Source of the DNA: Miscanthus floridulus
Lineage: Eukaryota > Streptophyta > Magnoliopsida > Poales > Poaceae
Direction of reading: 5' to 3'
Length of the DNA stretch: 64,000 bases
Assembly (NCBI RefSeq): GCF_019320115.1
Contig: NC_089591.1
Coordinates: forward strand, 58,404,078-58,468,077
Shown here: positions 20,745 to 32,143 of the stretch, piece after piece
How the letters are laid out: each line of letters begins with the position of its first letter
How positions within the stretch are numbered: the first letter of the stretch is position 1
The notes under the pieces: model-generated
Seen by the model: only the letters and a program-made list of their open reading frames with translations
Databases searched by the model: none
Told to the model about the DNA's origin: nothing
Translations under genes and position numbers: made by a program

Positions 20745-23703
20745 ATGGGCAACCCAGATCCAACTGATCTGATTAATGCAGAGGTTAACAGAATCCCCTT
20801 TAGAGCCCAAAATTTCTCTCTGAATTTATGGAAAGACACATTCCGATCTTGGCCCAAAACCACCAAAGGGTGGAAATATTGGTACTTGAGGGTTAATAGA
20901 TCGATGCAAGTATACTGGGTAGAACGGAAGCTAGACCAATGCATTAGGCTATCTATTGCCGATATGCAAAAGAACGAGTCAATGATGATTGCAGCTGCTT
21001 ACTTCTGGTCAGACACAACAAACACTTTTATGTTTGGACATGGCCCAGCTACTCCCACACTTGCCGATGTCTACATGCTTACTGGCTTGGATATTTCAAC
21101 TGCCGATGAAGGCTCCATCTATGGCAGAAAATCTGAATATAGGGTGAATACCTGCAACATCGGCGGTTGGACGGGATACATTCAAGAATACCAGAAGACC
21201 GGGACAGTTAACCAGAGGGAACATGCCACATTCTTGAATATGTGGTTAGAAAAATTTATCTTCTGTGGTCGATCAGTAGGACCAACCAACGCTTTCCTCC
21301 CCGTAGCTGAACTCTTGGCTAATGGTGTAAGGTTCCCTCTTGGCCGATACCTTCTGAGCTCCACTTATTATCTTCTTCATCAAGTGTCTCAGAAACTTTT
21401 GCTTGGTGAACCCATCGGCAACTTAGGAGGCCCATGATGGTTTATCAACATGTGGCTAAATGCCCATATGCACAAATGTTTGCAATGGGACTTCTTTGCC
21501 CAATAATTCCCATGAGAAATTACTGAAGACCACGTGCTTGGGGACGAGGAATCGGCAACATGCTCACCCCTCAATTTTGGTGAAGCCATAATTGTCCTTC
21601 CTGGGACAAAGGCCAATGAAGACCAGATCGGCAGATTCTTTCAAAGCTTCTACAATGGCCTTTCTCGTGATCATAGGGCCTGGGTACCTTATGTTGACGA
21701 AGAAAACAGATTCCCCCTTCTTTTCAACTTTGCCGATGACACTCTGAATCAAGATAATGAACTCATGATGGCCATCATTACTCCCAGGGCAATTCCAGTA
21801 AACACATTCGGTAGCGGGAAAAACACTAACATCACATATGAATTTTACAACCCATCGGCAGGATCCCGTCAACTGGCTTTTGGGCAACTACCAATCAAAC
21901 TTTGCTTTGCCGATGTGATCAAACCCAGAGAAACAATCACCTGTGGAACAGATTGGAACAAGATAGTGCGACTCTCCCCTGATGCCGATACTACAGATGT
22001 CAATATATCCATCTGGACACCAGTATCTTTCATCATCGAATCATATAAGCAATGGTGGCGAGAGTGGAAGGAACAACTGTTTGCAACATCTGCTCACACA
22101 TATCGGCACATGATCGACTCTGAATACGCCATCCTCGATGATGCAGTAAGTTTCTTTTAACTCCCTTCTGCTTTTTCCCTTCATATATCGGTAACTGACT
22201 CTCTTATGACAGGTTAACAACCCAGCACCATCTGTGAGCAAAAGTGGGAAACCCTTCGATCTTCAGCCTGTTTCCCCGATATCACCGATCGGCTACAATG
22301 CCCCTACCTTGGCTACTTTGACTCACCAGAAGATCCGTGCCAAGACCATCACCTCCAAGTCCAAATTGGCTATAGCTAGGGCCACTCCATCGGCTGCTGC
22401 TACAACCTTGGTCAAGGCATTCAAGGTAACAACCCTGTCTATTTCTACTTATGCCGATCACAAACTGTATTAACATTAATCATCAGGGGGTAAGAGCCGC
22501 TGCTGGATCGTCATCGGCAATTCCTCCGATATCAAGCACCACTTCTTCTGACAAACCTTCAGAGGTATCCCTTTGATTTCACATTTTATCTGTTAAATAT
22601 CATACCTTACACTTGTTTTGTAGCAATAAATGGGTACATCGGCAAACGTACCAGATGTCCAAGCTTCACAACCAACAAGTGCCGATGCCCCCCAGCCAAC
22701 CGTTGCCGATGCCCAAGCAAAGCGCAAAGCCTTGACAGATGTCGAGGCACAGCCAAAATGACAGAAGTCCACACCGACCCCCACATCTGCCCTAATGTCA
22801 TCGGTCATCATACCCCAAGAGCCAACCACCGATGAGGTTGCAGAGGATATCCCATCGGCAAGCTCAGCCGATCCCCCACACGGCATACTCCAGGTTGCTT
22901 CCTCCAGTCAAGCACAGGAAATTACCTTGAAACAGGTAAACCGATTAACCTAGCTGATTTACAATACTCATACTTATCCTTAACTGACCTCCTTTTCTTT
23001 TCCTCAGGAACAAGACTCCCCAAACAACCTATTCTCCTTTGCCATTGACGTCTTTGATGATGATGGAGAGGAAACAAGTTCTTCCCTTGCACTGGGAACA
23101 ATATCGGCAGAAACTAAGTCCAAGTTGGAAGCTCTCCTGAGCTTGTTACAGCAGGATATCGCCCAACTGGTAGATGACTCGGACCCTGCAAAGGCAATTT
23201 TCAAAACAATCCGTGGCTAGGTCCCTGCCGACGTTGAAGAAGTACTTTTCCCAGCAGCCCATTTAGAAAGCCGCCAACTGCAATATCAACAGGCTGCTCA
23301 ACGTATTACCGATAGAGCAGCTCAGGCTCAACTCAAAGAGGAGATGCTACAACTAAAACAAATTGCCGATGAGAAGCACAAGGGCATCGGCAACTTGCAG
23401 ACTTCGGGCGCTGAACTTAAGCAGAAAATCTTAGATTTATCGGCAAAGAATATGGCTCTATTGGCTGAATTGAAAGAAGTCGAGGCAGCCTTAACTCATG
23501 CTCAACAAGAAGAAAGCCAGCTACCCAATGCCATCAAGGCCCTTCAGCAAGAAAGAGACACCCAGGCTCGCAAAGCCTTGGCCATGAAGAAAAAACTCAA
23601 GCCTGTGGAAGGTGCTGCTGATGAAGACATCAAAGAAATGAAGGAAGCCGACCAAATTCGCCTGCGTGCGATATTAGCTATCCAATCCTTGTTAAATTTG
23701 TAA
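20745..23703 (+). pseudogene. Antisense gene of Tat-A: plant-mobile-domain-like protein with coiled coil
   Basis: The frame can be followed through five exons. The first long one (20745-22146, possibly open from about 20700) holds the words RSWPKTTKGWKYWYLRV, AAAYFWSDTTNTF and GPATPTLADVYMLTGLD, which resemble the plant mobile domain (PMD) of MULE-related and nuclear plant proteins. Candidate introns GT...AG at 22147-22211, 22426-22487, about 22565-22623 and 22936-23007 each leave phase 0. The last exon ends in a Gln/Lys/Glu-rich coiled coil (about 23280-23690). Stops at 21435 (TGA), two near 21512-21526, and near 22627, 22759 and 23218 break it; most fit single C-to-T or G-to-A changes. It ends 86 bases from the integrase end, tail to tail. 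Its role is unknown; the N-terminal exon is uncertain. Confidence 0.75.
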
Positions 23704-23789
23704 ATCTTGTCTATTGCATTGGCACTTTACGAGACATTGACATCCTTGTATAATTCTAGCCGATAGGACTGTTATCGGCACTTATACTT

Positions 23790-26700
23790 TTATGCATCCA
23801 TCCAGATACTAGGGTAATATTTCTTTAAATATTTTCCATTTAATGCTCTAGGAAACATGACCCCTTCGAGGGTTTCTAGAATATATGTGTTACCAGGAAC
23901 AGACCGATTTATCCGATATGGACCTTCCCAATTAGGAGACCACTTTCCAAACTTTGAACTTTTAGTCCCAATCGGTAAAATCAATTTCCAGACCAAATCT
24001 CCATTGGCAAACTCTTTTACCTTTACCTTCTTCTCATACCATCTGGCTACTCTTTTCTTATTTTCTTCAATGCTAACTAAAGCCCTTAACTGATGACCCA
24101 CCATATCTTCCAACTCATCCTTCATAAGAGTATCATAATCATCGACTGTCAGCTGATTTTGAGAACGTATTCGTCTAGAGCCAAATTTAATTTCCCAAGG
24201 CAATACTGCGTCGTGTCCATATACTAACTGATAAGGCGTCACTTTGGTTGCACCATGATATGACATCCGATATGACCACAAGGCTTCATTTAATACTATA
24301 TGCCACCTCTTAGGATTTTCTTCAATTTTGCGCTTAATGAGTTTGATGATCCCTTTGTTAGAAGCCTCAGCCTGACCATTAGCTTGAGCATAATATGGAG
24401 AAGAATTTAAAATTTTAATTCCCATACCTATAGCAAACTCATCAAATTCTCCTGATGTAAACATAGTGCCCTGATCGGTAGTGATAGTCTGAGGAATACC
24501 AAATCGGTAAACAATATGCTATTTCACAAAATTGATCATATTAGCCGATGTCACCTTTTTTAAAGGAATTGCCTCAACCCATTTTGTGAAATAATCGGTA
24601 GCAACCAGAATAAATTTATGTCCTTTGCTCGATGGCGGATAAATCTGACCAATGAGATCGATAGCCCACCCCCGGAACGGCCAAGGTTTGATTATAGGGT
24701 TCATAGCCGATGTAGGCGCTCTTTGAATATTACCAAACTTTTGACACCCCTGACATCCTTTAAAATATTTAAAACAATCTTCAAGAATAGTCGGCCAAAA
24801 GTATCCATTCCTTCTGATCATCCACTTCATCTTGAAAGCCGATTGATGCGCCCCACACACTCCTTCATGAATTTCACCCATCAAGCTTTTCGATTCATCA
24901 CTGCTAACACACCTAAGTAAAACTCCATCTATAGTTCGATAATATAATTCATCATCGAGGAGCACATACTTGGTAGCTTGGAATCTTATACGTCTTTCAA
25001 CCTTTTTATATGGATCCTTTAAATAATCAACAATCTCCTTCCTCCAGTCATCGGTATCAACTGCTGATGTTAGCACTTCCTGAATAGGCTGATACCCTGA
25101 AGCATGCTGAGCTAGTCGATTAGCCTCCTCATTATGCAGTCGAGGAATGTGTTCAAAACAAAAATCTCTAAACCCTTTCAACAATTGCAAATATCTTTCA
25201 TAATACAAAATTAAAACTTCACTTCGGCATTCATAAATCCCAGCCAATTGATTTATAACTAGCATAGAATCACCAAAGATTTCAACAGCATCGGCACGTA
25301 TTTCTTTCAGCAATTCTAACCCTTTTATCAAGGCTTGGTATTCAGCCTGATTGTTTGTCGATGTAGCAACAATCAGCGATGAAAACTCATACTTCCTTCC
25401 TTGAGGTGAAATCAACACAATGCCGATACCTGCTCCTTCACCACATGTAGACCCATCGAAGAAAAGTGTCCAAGGAGCAACCTCCAGAGAGTCCACTGCA
25501 TTACAATGCTGAGTGACAAAATCAGCCATAACCTGCCCCTTAACTGCCTTAGTCAATTCGTAACGTAGTTCAAATTCTGATAATGCTAAAATCCACTTGC
25601 CGATTCTACCACTTAATATCGGCATCGACAGCATATACTTGACTACGTCGTCTTTGCATATGACCGTACATTCGGCAGATAACAAATAATGTCTTAATTT
25701 GACACAAGAAAAGTATAAGCACAGACATAATTTTTCGATGGCCGAATACCTTGTTTCAGCATCCACTAATCTTCTGCTCAAATAATAAATAACACGTTCT
25801 TTCCCTTCAAATTCTTGAATAAGAGCTGAACCGATAACGGTATCATCAGTTGACAAATACAACCTGAAAGGTTTCCCGTGTTGAGGTGGAACTAGCATCG
25901 GAGGATTTGTTAAATATTTCTTAATTTCATCCAGGGCTAACTGCTGCTCAGCTCCCCATACAAATTCCTGATCGGCTTTCAATTTAAGTAATGGACTGAA
26001 AGCCTTGATCTTACCCGACAGATTAGATATGAATCTTCTGATGAAATTAATCTTGCCAATCAAAGATTGCAATTCAATTTTATTGGCAGGAGCAACTACC
26101 TTGTTAATTGTATCAATAGACCTCCTACTGATTTTGATGCCCCGCTGATGCACCATAAAACCCAAGAATTGTCCTACTGATACATCAAATGCACATTTAT
26201 TAGGATTCATCTTCAATCCATGCTTCCTTATGTACTCCAATATCTTTCGTAGATCGGCTAGATGTTTTGTGATATCTCCAGACTTAATCACTATGTCATC
26301 AATGTAGATCTCCACTAATGTGCCGATGTATTCATGAAAAATAAAGTTCATAGCTCTTTGATAAGTAGCACCGGCATTTTTCAAACCAAACGTCATGACT
26401 ATCCACTCAAATAGCCCTACATGACCTGGACATCTAAAAGCAGTCTTGGGAATATCTTCTTTAGCCATGAATATTTGATTGTAACCTGCATTACCATCCA
26501 TGAAGCTGATAATTTGATGTCCGGCTGCAGCATCAATCAACAAATCAGCAATCGGCATTGGATAGCCATCCATCGGTGTGGCTTTGTTGAGATTCCTGAA
26601 ATCAATACAAACATGAAGTTTTCCATTTTTCTTATAAACAGGAACCACATTAGAGATCCACTCTGCATATCGACACTGTCGAATAAACTTTGCCTTAATT

Positions 26701-27026
26701 AATTTAGTTATTTCAGCCTTAATGTCAGGAAGTATATTAGGATTGCATCGGCGCGCTGGCTGCTGATGTGGCCGAAATCCAGATTTGATAGGTAACCGAT
26801 GTTCAACTATCGATCGGTCTAATCCAGGCATCTCAGTATAATCCCAAGCAAAACAATCTTTATACTCTTTTAACAAATCAGTCATTTGCTGCTTACACTT
26901 GGAATCTAACTTAGCACTAATAAAAGTAGGTCTTGGCCTATCGCCATCACCAATATCTACTTCTACTAAATCATCTGCCGATGTGAACCCTTGACCTAAT
27001 TTTCCATCATCGGCAAACCTATCCAT
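23790..27026 (-). pseudogene. Tat-A pol: RT, RNase H and integrase (one stop)
   Basis: From the ATG at 27026 the frame shows RT motifs (VPVYKKNGKLHVCIDFRNLN, then YIDDIVIKS at about 26300), the RNase H connection (KERVIYYLSRRLVDAE), the second RNase H-type domain (FFDGSTCGEGAGIGIV and NNQAEYQALI, about 25450-25300), the integrase zinc finger (H...H and GCQGCQKF) and the core with D in WAIDLIG, D in TTDQG and E in GQAEASNKG. The only interruption is a TAG at 24519-24521 where Gln is expected; the same frame resumes and runs to 23790. No chromodomain is seen, as usual for Tat. The start overlaps the protease stop (TAATG). Confidence 0.94.
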
Positions 27027-27691
27027 TAAAATTCTTCTTCAGAACCGACTGCTTGGATCGGTGGAATTTCATAGTCAGCAACTCTAAGGAACTCTCTTTC
27101 CCAAACTTCTCCTGATATGCATCTGGTTCGCTCATAAGTATCTGATTCTGCCGATGCGATGATATAAGAAGAATCACTAGGAACAACCTCAATCTTATCC
27201 CCAATCCACTGTACGAGGCATTGATGCATTGTAGAAGGAACACAACAATTAGCATGAATCCAATCCCTCCCAAGAAGCAGATTATATGCACCCTTGCCAT
27301 TAATAACAAAGAACGTCGTCGGCAAGGTTTTGCTGCCAATGGTCAATTCAACGCATACTGCCCCTTTAGCCGGTGACACATTGCCTTCAAAATCCTTCAG
27401 CATCATATCGGTTTTGGTCAAGTCTTGATCTCCCTTACCAAGTTTTCGATACATCACATAAGGCAAAATATTAATCGTAGCCCCTCCGTCAATGAGTATC
27501 TTAGATACAGGCTGCCCATCAACTCTGCCTTTCACAAACAAAGCTTTAAGATGTTGTCTCTCGTCATTGGTAGGTTTCTCAAAAACAGCCATCACTGGAT
27601 CTAGTGTCAACTGAGCTATTTGATCAGAGAGAACAACTTCTTCCTCATTATCAGATAGTGCCAAAAACTCCATCGGCAACATGAATACCAT
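27026..27691 (-). pseudogene. Tat-A protease
   Basis: An open stretch of about 221 codons contains LIDGGATINILP, the retroviral-type aspartic protease active site in its Tat form (DGG rather than DSG), and later NLLLGRDWIH. It would process Gag and Pol in the virus-like particle. It is in a different frame from pol and from the main gag body. It ends in TAATG, its stop overlapping the pol start by one base. Upstream it continues in the same frame, across stops, to a short gag C-terminal tail at 27875-28288. Confidence 0.9.
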
Positions 27692-27874
27692 ATTAACATC
27701 TGCCGATGGACCCTTATTTTTGTGTTTTACCTACCACTGCTGATGACCAGACCTCTCATTGGAGGAATTTTCCTCTCGGTATAAATCCTCCTGATGCTCA
27801 CGTTGCATCCTCCTTCTCTGTGTCTTTGTTAGACCCTCCGAGCACCATCGAGGAAACTTGGTTTTCCAAACTGG

Positions 27875-30731
27875 CTAATAACAGGTCCTAGTTGATTCTA
27901 CACGGCGTATATTAGGGTCCCTGTAGAATATTTCCTCATCGGGAACTCTTGCGTTTGCCATCTCCTCAAGCTCCTCTTGATTCCTTGGAAAATATCTAGC
28001 GCGTTTACCAAGCCTCTCATGTACACTTAGTCTGCCCCCCAGCCGATCATGCACTAATGCTCTGCCTCTGATCGGCTCATTGATAGATAAACCCTGATTA
28101 CCAGGTTGAAACCTCCTTTCTGACCGATTGACCCCCATAATAACCATTGCACTCAGGGCAATTTTCAACAGTTGGCAATTTAATACCTTCTTCCCAGCAA
28201 TGGATGAAAAATGGGCACCTCCAATGATCTTTATGCCGATACCATTCTTCCCGACGTCTCTCTTCTTGCTGTTGTTGATATTGGTCATTTTGCTGACGCC
28301 AACTCTCCTGCTGCCTTCGATGAGTAATCACAATGCCAGGTCGAGGAGGATTTTTGGAACTACTACTTTCCCCTAGCAAGCCCTTACTTTTTGCATCATC
28401 GGTAGTTATCCGATGTTGGGGATCCACTGACGCATTTTTCTCAGCAGCCTCTGACGTCAATACCTTAGTCTTCCCTTTGGCCTCCAACATATTTGCTGGA
28501 AAAGGGTGTTGATCAATTTTCATCGGCTTCTGGACCTTGGAAGTACCAAACTTAATTCTCCCAGATTCAATAGCCGATTGTAACTGTTGCCTGAACACCT
28601 TGCACTTATTTGTACTGTGTGAAGTTGCATTGTGCCATTTGCAGTACAAGATCTTCTTCAACTCTTCTGCCGATGGGATCACATGATTAGGTGACAGCTT
28701 AATTTGGCCCTCTTGAAGCAAAAGATCAAATATTTTGTCGGCCTTGGTAATATCAAAGGTAAACTTTTCTGGCTCTTTTTGACCAAAGGGACAAGATATC
28801 AGCTTTTTATTCTTAACCCACTCAGCTAAGCCGATAACTGGTTCTTCATCAGAATCAGAATCTCCTACTTCTTCAACAAATGATACCTTTTTACTCCAAT
28901 TATTTTTAGGTTCAAAAACCCTAGTATCTTGATCAGAGATCCTTTGCACGAGATGACTGAGGCTTTCAAATTCCTGAGAAGCATACTTGTCTTTGAGATG
29001 TGGCAATAATCCTTGGAAAGCTAGATCGGCAAGCTGCCGATCATCCAGCACCAGGCTGTAGCACTTATTCTTTACATCTCATAGCCTTTGCACAAAACTT
29101 TCTACCGATTCATCATTACGCTGTCTCAGTTTTACTAAATCGGTAAGCTTCTTTTCATGGATTCCAGCAAAGAAATACTTATGAAATTGTTTTTCTAGAT
29201 CAACCCAAGTAATAATAGAATTCGGTGGTAATGAAATGAACCATGTAAATGTCGATCCAGACAAAGATGATGAAAATAATTGAACTCTTAATTCATCTCT
29301 GCTAGCTGCCTCTCCACATTGAATAATGAAGCGATTGACGTGTTCCATTGTTGATGTGTCATCTTGCCCGGAGAATTTAGTGAAATATGGTACCTTGTAC
29401 CAATTTGGGAGAGGAATTAAATCATATGTAGGAGGATATGGAGTTTGATAAGAATAAGTATTGACCATGGGCTTTATCCCAAACTGATCCTTCATAATTT
29501 CTGCTATCCTATCGGCCCAAAAAGCATCAGCCTCCTGATGACGAACTGGCTAAATTTCTATAGGAGGTACCTGCTAATATCCCTCCACATATCTTTGTGG
29601 CCCACGATCTCCAGCAATCGACATATTTGCCATTACTTGTGGTCCATTAACCTACTGGAAAAGATTCATCGGCTGAGCTGCCGATGCTTGATTCTAGAAA
29701 CCAGCTTGCATATGACCTTGTTGAACCCCTACAACCTGCTGATTTTGCTGAACTGTATGTTGAACAGGTAACTATCTTGGCCAACCATTATTAAAACTCA
29801 TCGGTACAAAACTTACCGATGGCTGGTAATTTGCTAACATTGTTGGATAATTATAACCAGCTTGAGGCATGAACTGAACCCCAGTTTGACTCATAACAGG
29901 GGCTTTCTGCTGCATCGGCAGTAAGCTTGCCGATGGATTTGAACTGGGTGTTTGAACCAAAGGCATCTGGAAACCTCCTGGAGTTGGTTGCACAGTAGTT
30001 GCTATGGCATATTGAGGCACTTGGGCCATCGGCGAAACAGCCGATGGTATAGGAGCTTTTCCTACTGTGTCAAATACTTGAGGTAACCCAGGATTGAAAG
30101 TAGATGACTCCGGAGGCATACCATATCCCCACCAATTAGCAGGAATCTGGCTATTCTGAGACACAGGGCCTGACATAACTGATGCCGCTAGATCTGTATT
30201 AAGCTAAACTCGTCCTACCGGATCTGATCGTATTGGTGTAGATTGAATATTAGGTAAGCCTATTGATACTGGAGGAGAAGTAACTTCTGTACCCACAACG
30301 GCCGAGGGAGCCGATGGAGTATTAACAGATGTCGGCTCTGGTTGGTGATAGGCAGGCCCAACGTAATGCGATGACGCTTGTCCTTCTTTGAGAGTTCGAA
30401 CCATAGCATTATGAACAGTATTGGATAGTACATTGGAATGATTAATCAAAGCATGATTTACTGCAGAATTAACCATCTCTTGAAGTTTACTAGGATTGGA
30501 GTCAAAGGTAACCTGCCGAGGCAACGGCAAATTTTGCTTCTGGATGACTTGTCCACTCTTGTTCAGGCTAAACGATTTCAGACAAAGCTGCTTGTATTCT
30601 TCTATAGCCTTTTCCATAGCCTGCCTCTGCTCTTCTTTAAGATCTTCTTCTAATACCGCGATAATGTTCTCTGAATTGATCTTGGAATTGAACATATTGA
30701 TCAGATTGATTGGTCCCACCGAGCGTGCCAA
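27875..30731 (-). pseudogene. Tat-A gag
   Basis: One frame runs from next to the primer site (about 30731; true start unclear) to 28098, and a second frame covers 27875-28288. The N-terminal part has a Lys/Glu coiled coil. The middle (30176-29772) is rich in Pro, Gln and Met. The capsid core of the retrotransposon gag family (29495-28900) has VPYFTKFSGQDD and FTWFISLPP. A Cys/His motif, YCKWHNATSHSTNKC, follows near 28640-28600. Stops at 30204, 29772 and four more between 29705 and 29550 are all TAG at plausible Gln codons; a TGA lies near 29079. Confidence 0.85.
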
Positions 30732-30733
30732 AA
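30714..30733 (-). other. Tat-A probable primer-binding site
   Basis: On the minus strand TTTTGGCACGCTCGGTGGG begins four bases after the 5' LTR end. It occupies the primer-site position, but I cannot assign the tRNA with confidence. The gag frame is open directly through it. Confidence 0.6.
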
Positions 30734-30737
30734 GATG

Positions 30738-31500
30738 TGTTGATGCAAAAGTGGATCTGCAAACACAAAGGGCTAATACCCGAATCGATATCCAAAGCGT
30801 GCAAGTCGATTTGACCTATCAATCGACAAGGATGAAGATACAAGCACTTTGGTCCTGACAACAGCGATACGCCCGGAAGTCACGGCCAAGAGGTACTCAC
30901 GCGGAACTCGAGAATCGCCGAAGGTTGCACTGCGATGCAACTCGCCAAATCAATGAGAACTCGTAAAAAGAAAAATGTGCAAATTGATGAAGTCGCCGAA
31001 AAGTATGTAGATGCAAATAGGAGTAAAAATTGGTTTTGATATTGATTCATATATCTTTTACATTGCCCTTCAATCTATATTTATACCCTGATCTAAAGAG
31101 ACATAACCAAACATAACTAGGACACCAAATCCATACCTAAGGAAATACGTGACTCTTACATGAATCATATTCTAATAAATACAGAAAAGGAAATCAACTC
31201 CTATCTATTTCCCTGTCCGCCTTAATTACGATGGAAATCTCACCGACCTCCTTTCTATCAGCATACTTCCTGTTTCATCGGTAGTAGTCTTCAAGCCTTC
31301 CTTCATCGGCATCGACAATAACACCTCCAACCTCATCGGCAATGCCCGAGTCTAAATCAACCTTTCCATCGACCACCACCAGTCATCGGCAACCATCTTT
31401 ACAAGCTAACTTTCATCGGCTGTCAGCGTATACAGTAACTTTCCTCCTGCCGATTAGTCCACTCCGATCATTTTGACACATGCAAAAAACGGTGTCAACA
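30738..31500 (-). repeat. Tat-A 5' LTR
   Basis: 763 bp, TGTTGATGC to GTGTCAACA in plus view, pairing with 19188-19950. The minus-strand TATAAATATAG (about 31077-31090) is a candidate promoter for gag-pol. Confidence 0.93.
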
Positions 31501-31929
31501 GCGGCGCGGGGCGGGGTAGGCGGTAGTAGCAGCGGCTCCGTGTGGCGAGGCCAGCGGCGGCCAGGCCGTAGGTAGGCCAGAGGTAGCCACGGCGGACCAT
31601 GCGCGGCAGCGCGCGCACGCGCGACCAGCGCGGTGACACCGAGCGCCCAGGCTTGGTGACCATGTTCTCCCAGTGAGCCAGCTTGAGAACATGCCGTGCA
31701 TGAATTTTAAAGCGTCGTTAGCAACTAAATGGTTGAGGTTGACACTAAAACGCCTTCACTATGCAAAAGATGGTCTATTAGGCTACTAATCTGATCTAAA
31801 ATACGACACCACCTCTTAACTCAATTTTACAAAATAAATCCTCAAACCTGGCATTGTCTAGCTGCCAATAAACTTAAAGAATCACACACATGTTCTTCAA
31901 ACTTGATTGGCATTGTCTAGCTGCCAATA
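31501..31929 (-). repeat. 5'-side piece of outermost LTR (T1), up to the T2 insertion
   Basis: After Tat-A the GC-rich T1 sequence resumes (cgcgcg and ggcc words), then turns AT-rich as T2 does between 48592 and 48830. A 21-bp sequence, GGCATTGTCTAGCTGCCAATA, occurs twice (31850-31870 and 31909-31929), the second copy directly abutting the T2 start. The T1 LTR start is not present here, so it should lie beyond 64000 if T2 inserted into T1. Confidence 0.6.
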
Positions 31930-32143
31930 TGTAACACCCCAGGTGTTACGAGCTTATTTAGCACCGTGATTTAGGCCTAAGTAAAGTTTTCAAAGCGAGT
32001 TTCTCGGATTTTTGAATTAAAACATACTTGCCGTGATAAGAGAATCCTGTGTGATTTAGTTTCGTGGACTCAAATAAATGCTCAAGATAAATTACGTGGT
32101 GTGTAGAAATGTTTAGAAATGTCTGATAACGATTCTAGCAAAT
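31930..32143 (+). repeat. 5' end of second long LTR (T2)
   Basis: It begins TGTAACACCCCAGGTGTTA, a terminus with an internal inverted repeat seen in long LTRs of plant Gypsy elements (Del/Tekay-type, a tentative assignment). It runs 214 bases to the CAAAT at 32139-32143 that is duplicated at the other side of Tat-B. Confidence 0.7.

Larger units (their letters stand above)
19188..31500 (-). mobile_element. Tat-A: Ty3/Gypsy Tat-lineage retrotransposon, 12.3 kb
   Basis: Both LTRs are 763 bp, start TGTTGATGC and end GTGTCAACA. Flanking pentamers are GTGGC (19183-19187) and GCGGC (31501-31505), one mismatch. Minus-strand order is primer site, gag, protease, RT, RNase H, integrase, then an unrelated plus-strand gene before the 3' LTR. 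A second RNase H-like domain and the 'DGG' protease fit the Tat lineage. It is the least damaged element of the window. ATCGGC and its complement recur dozens of times throughout. Confidence 0.93.
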
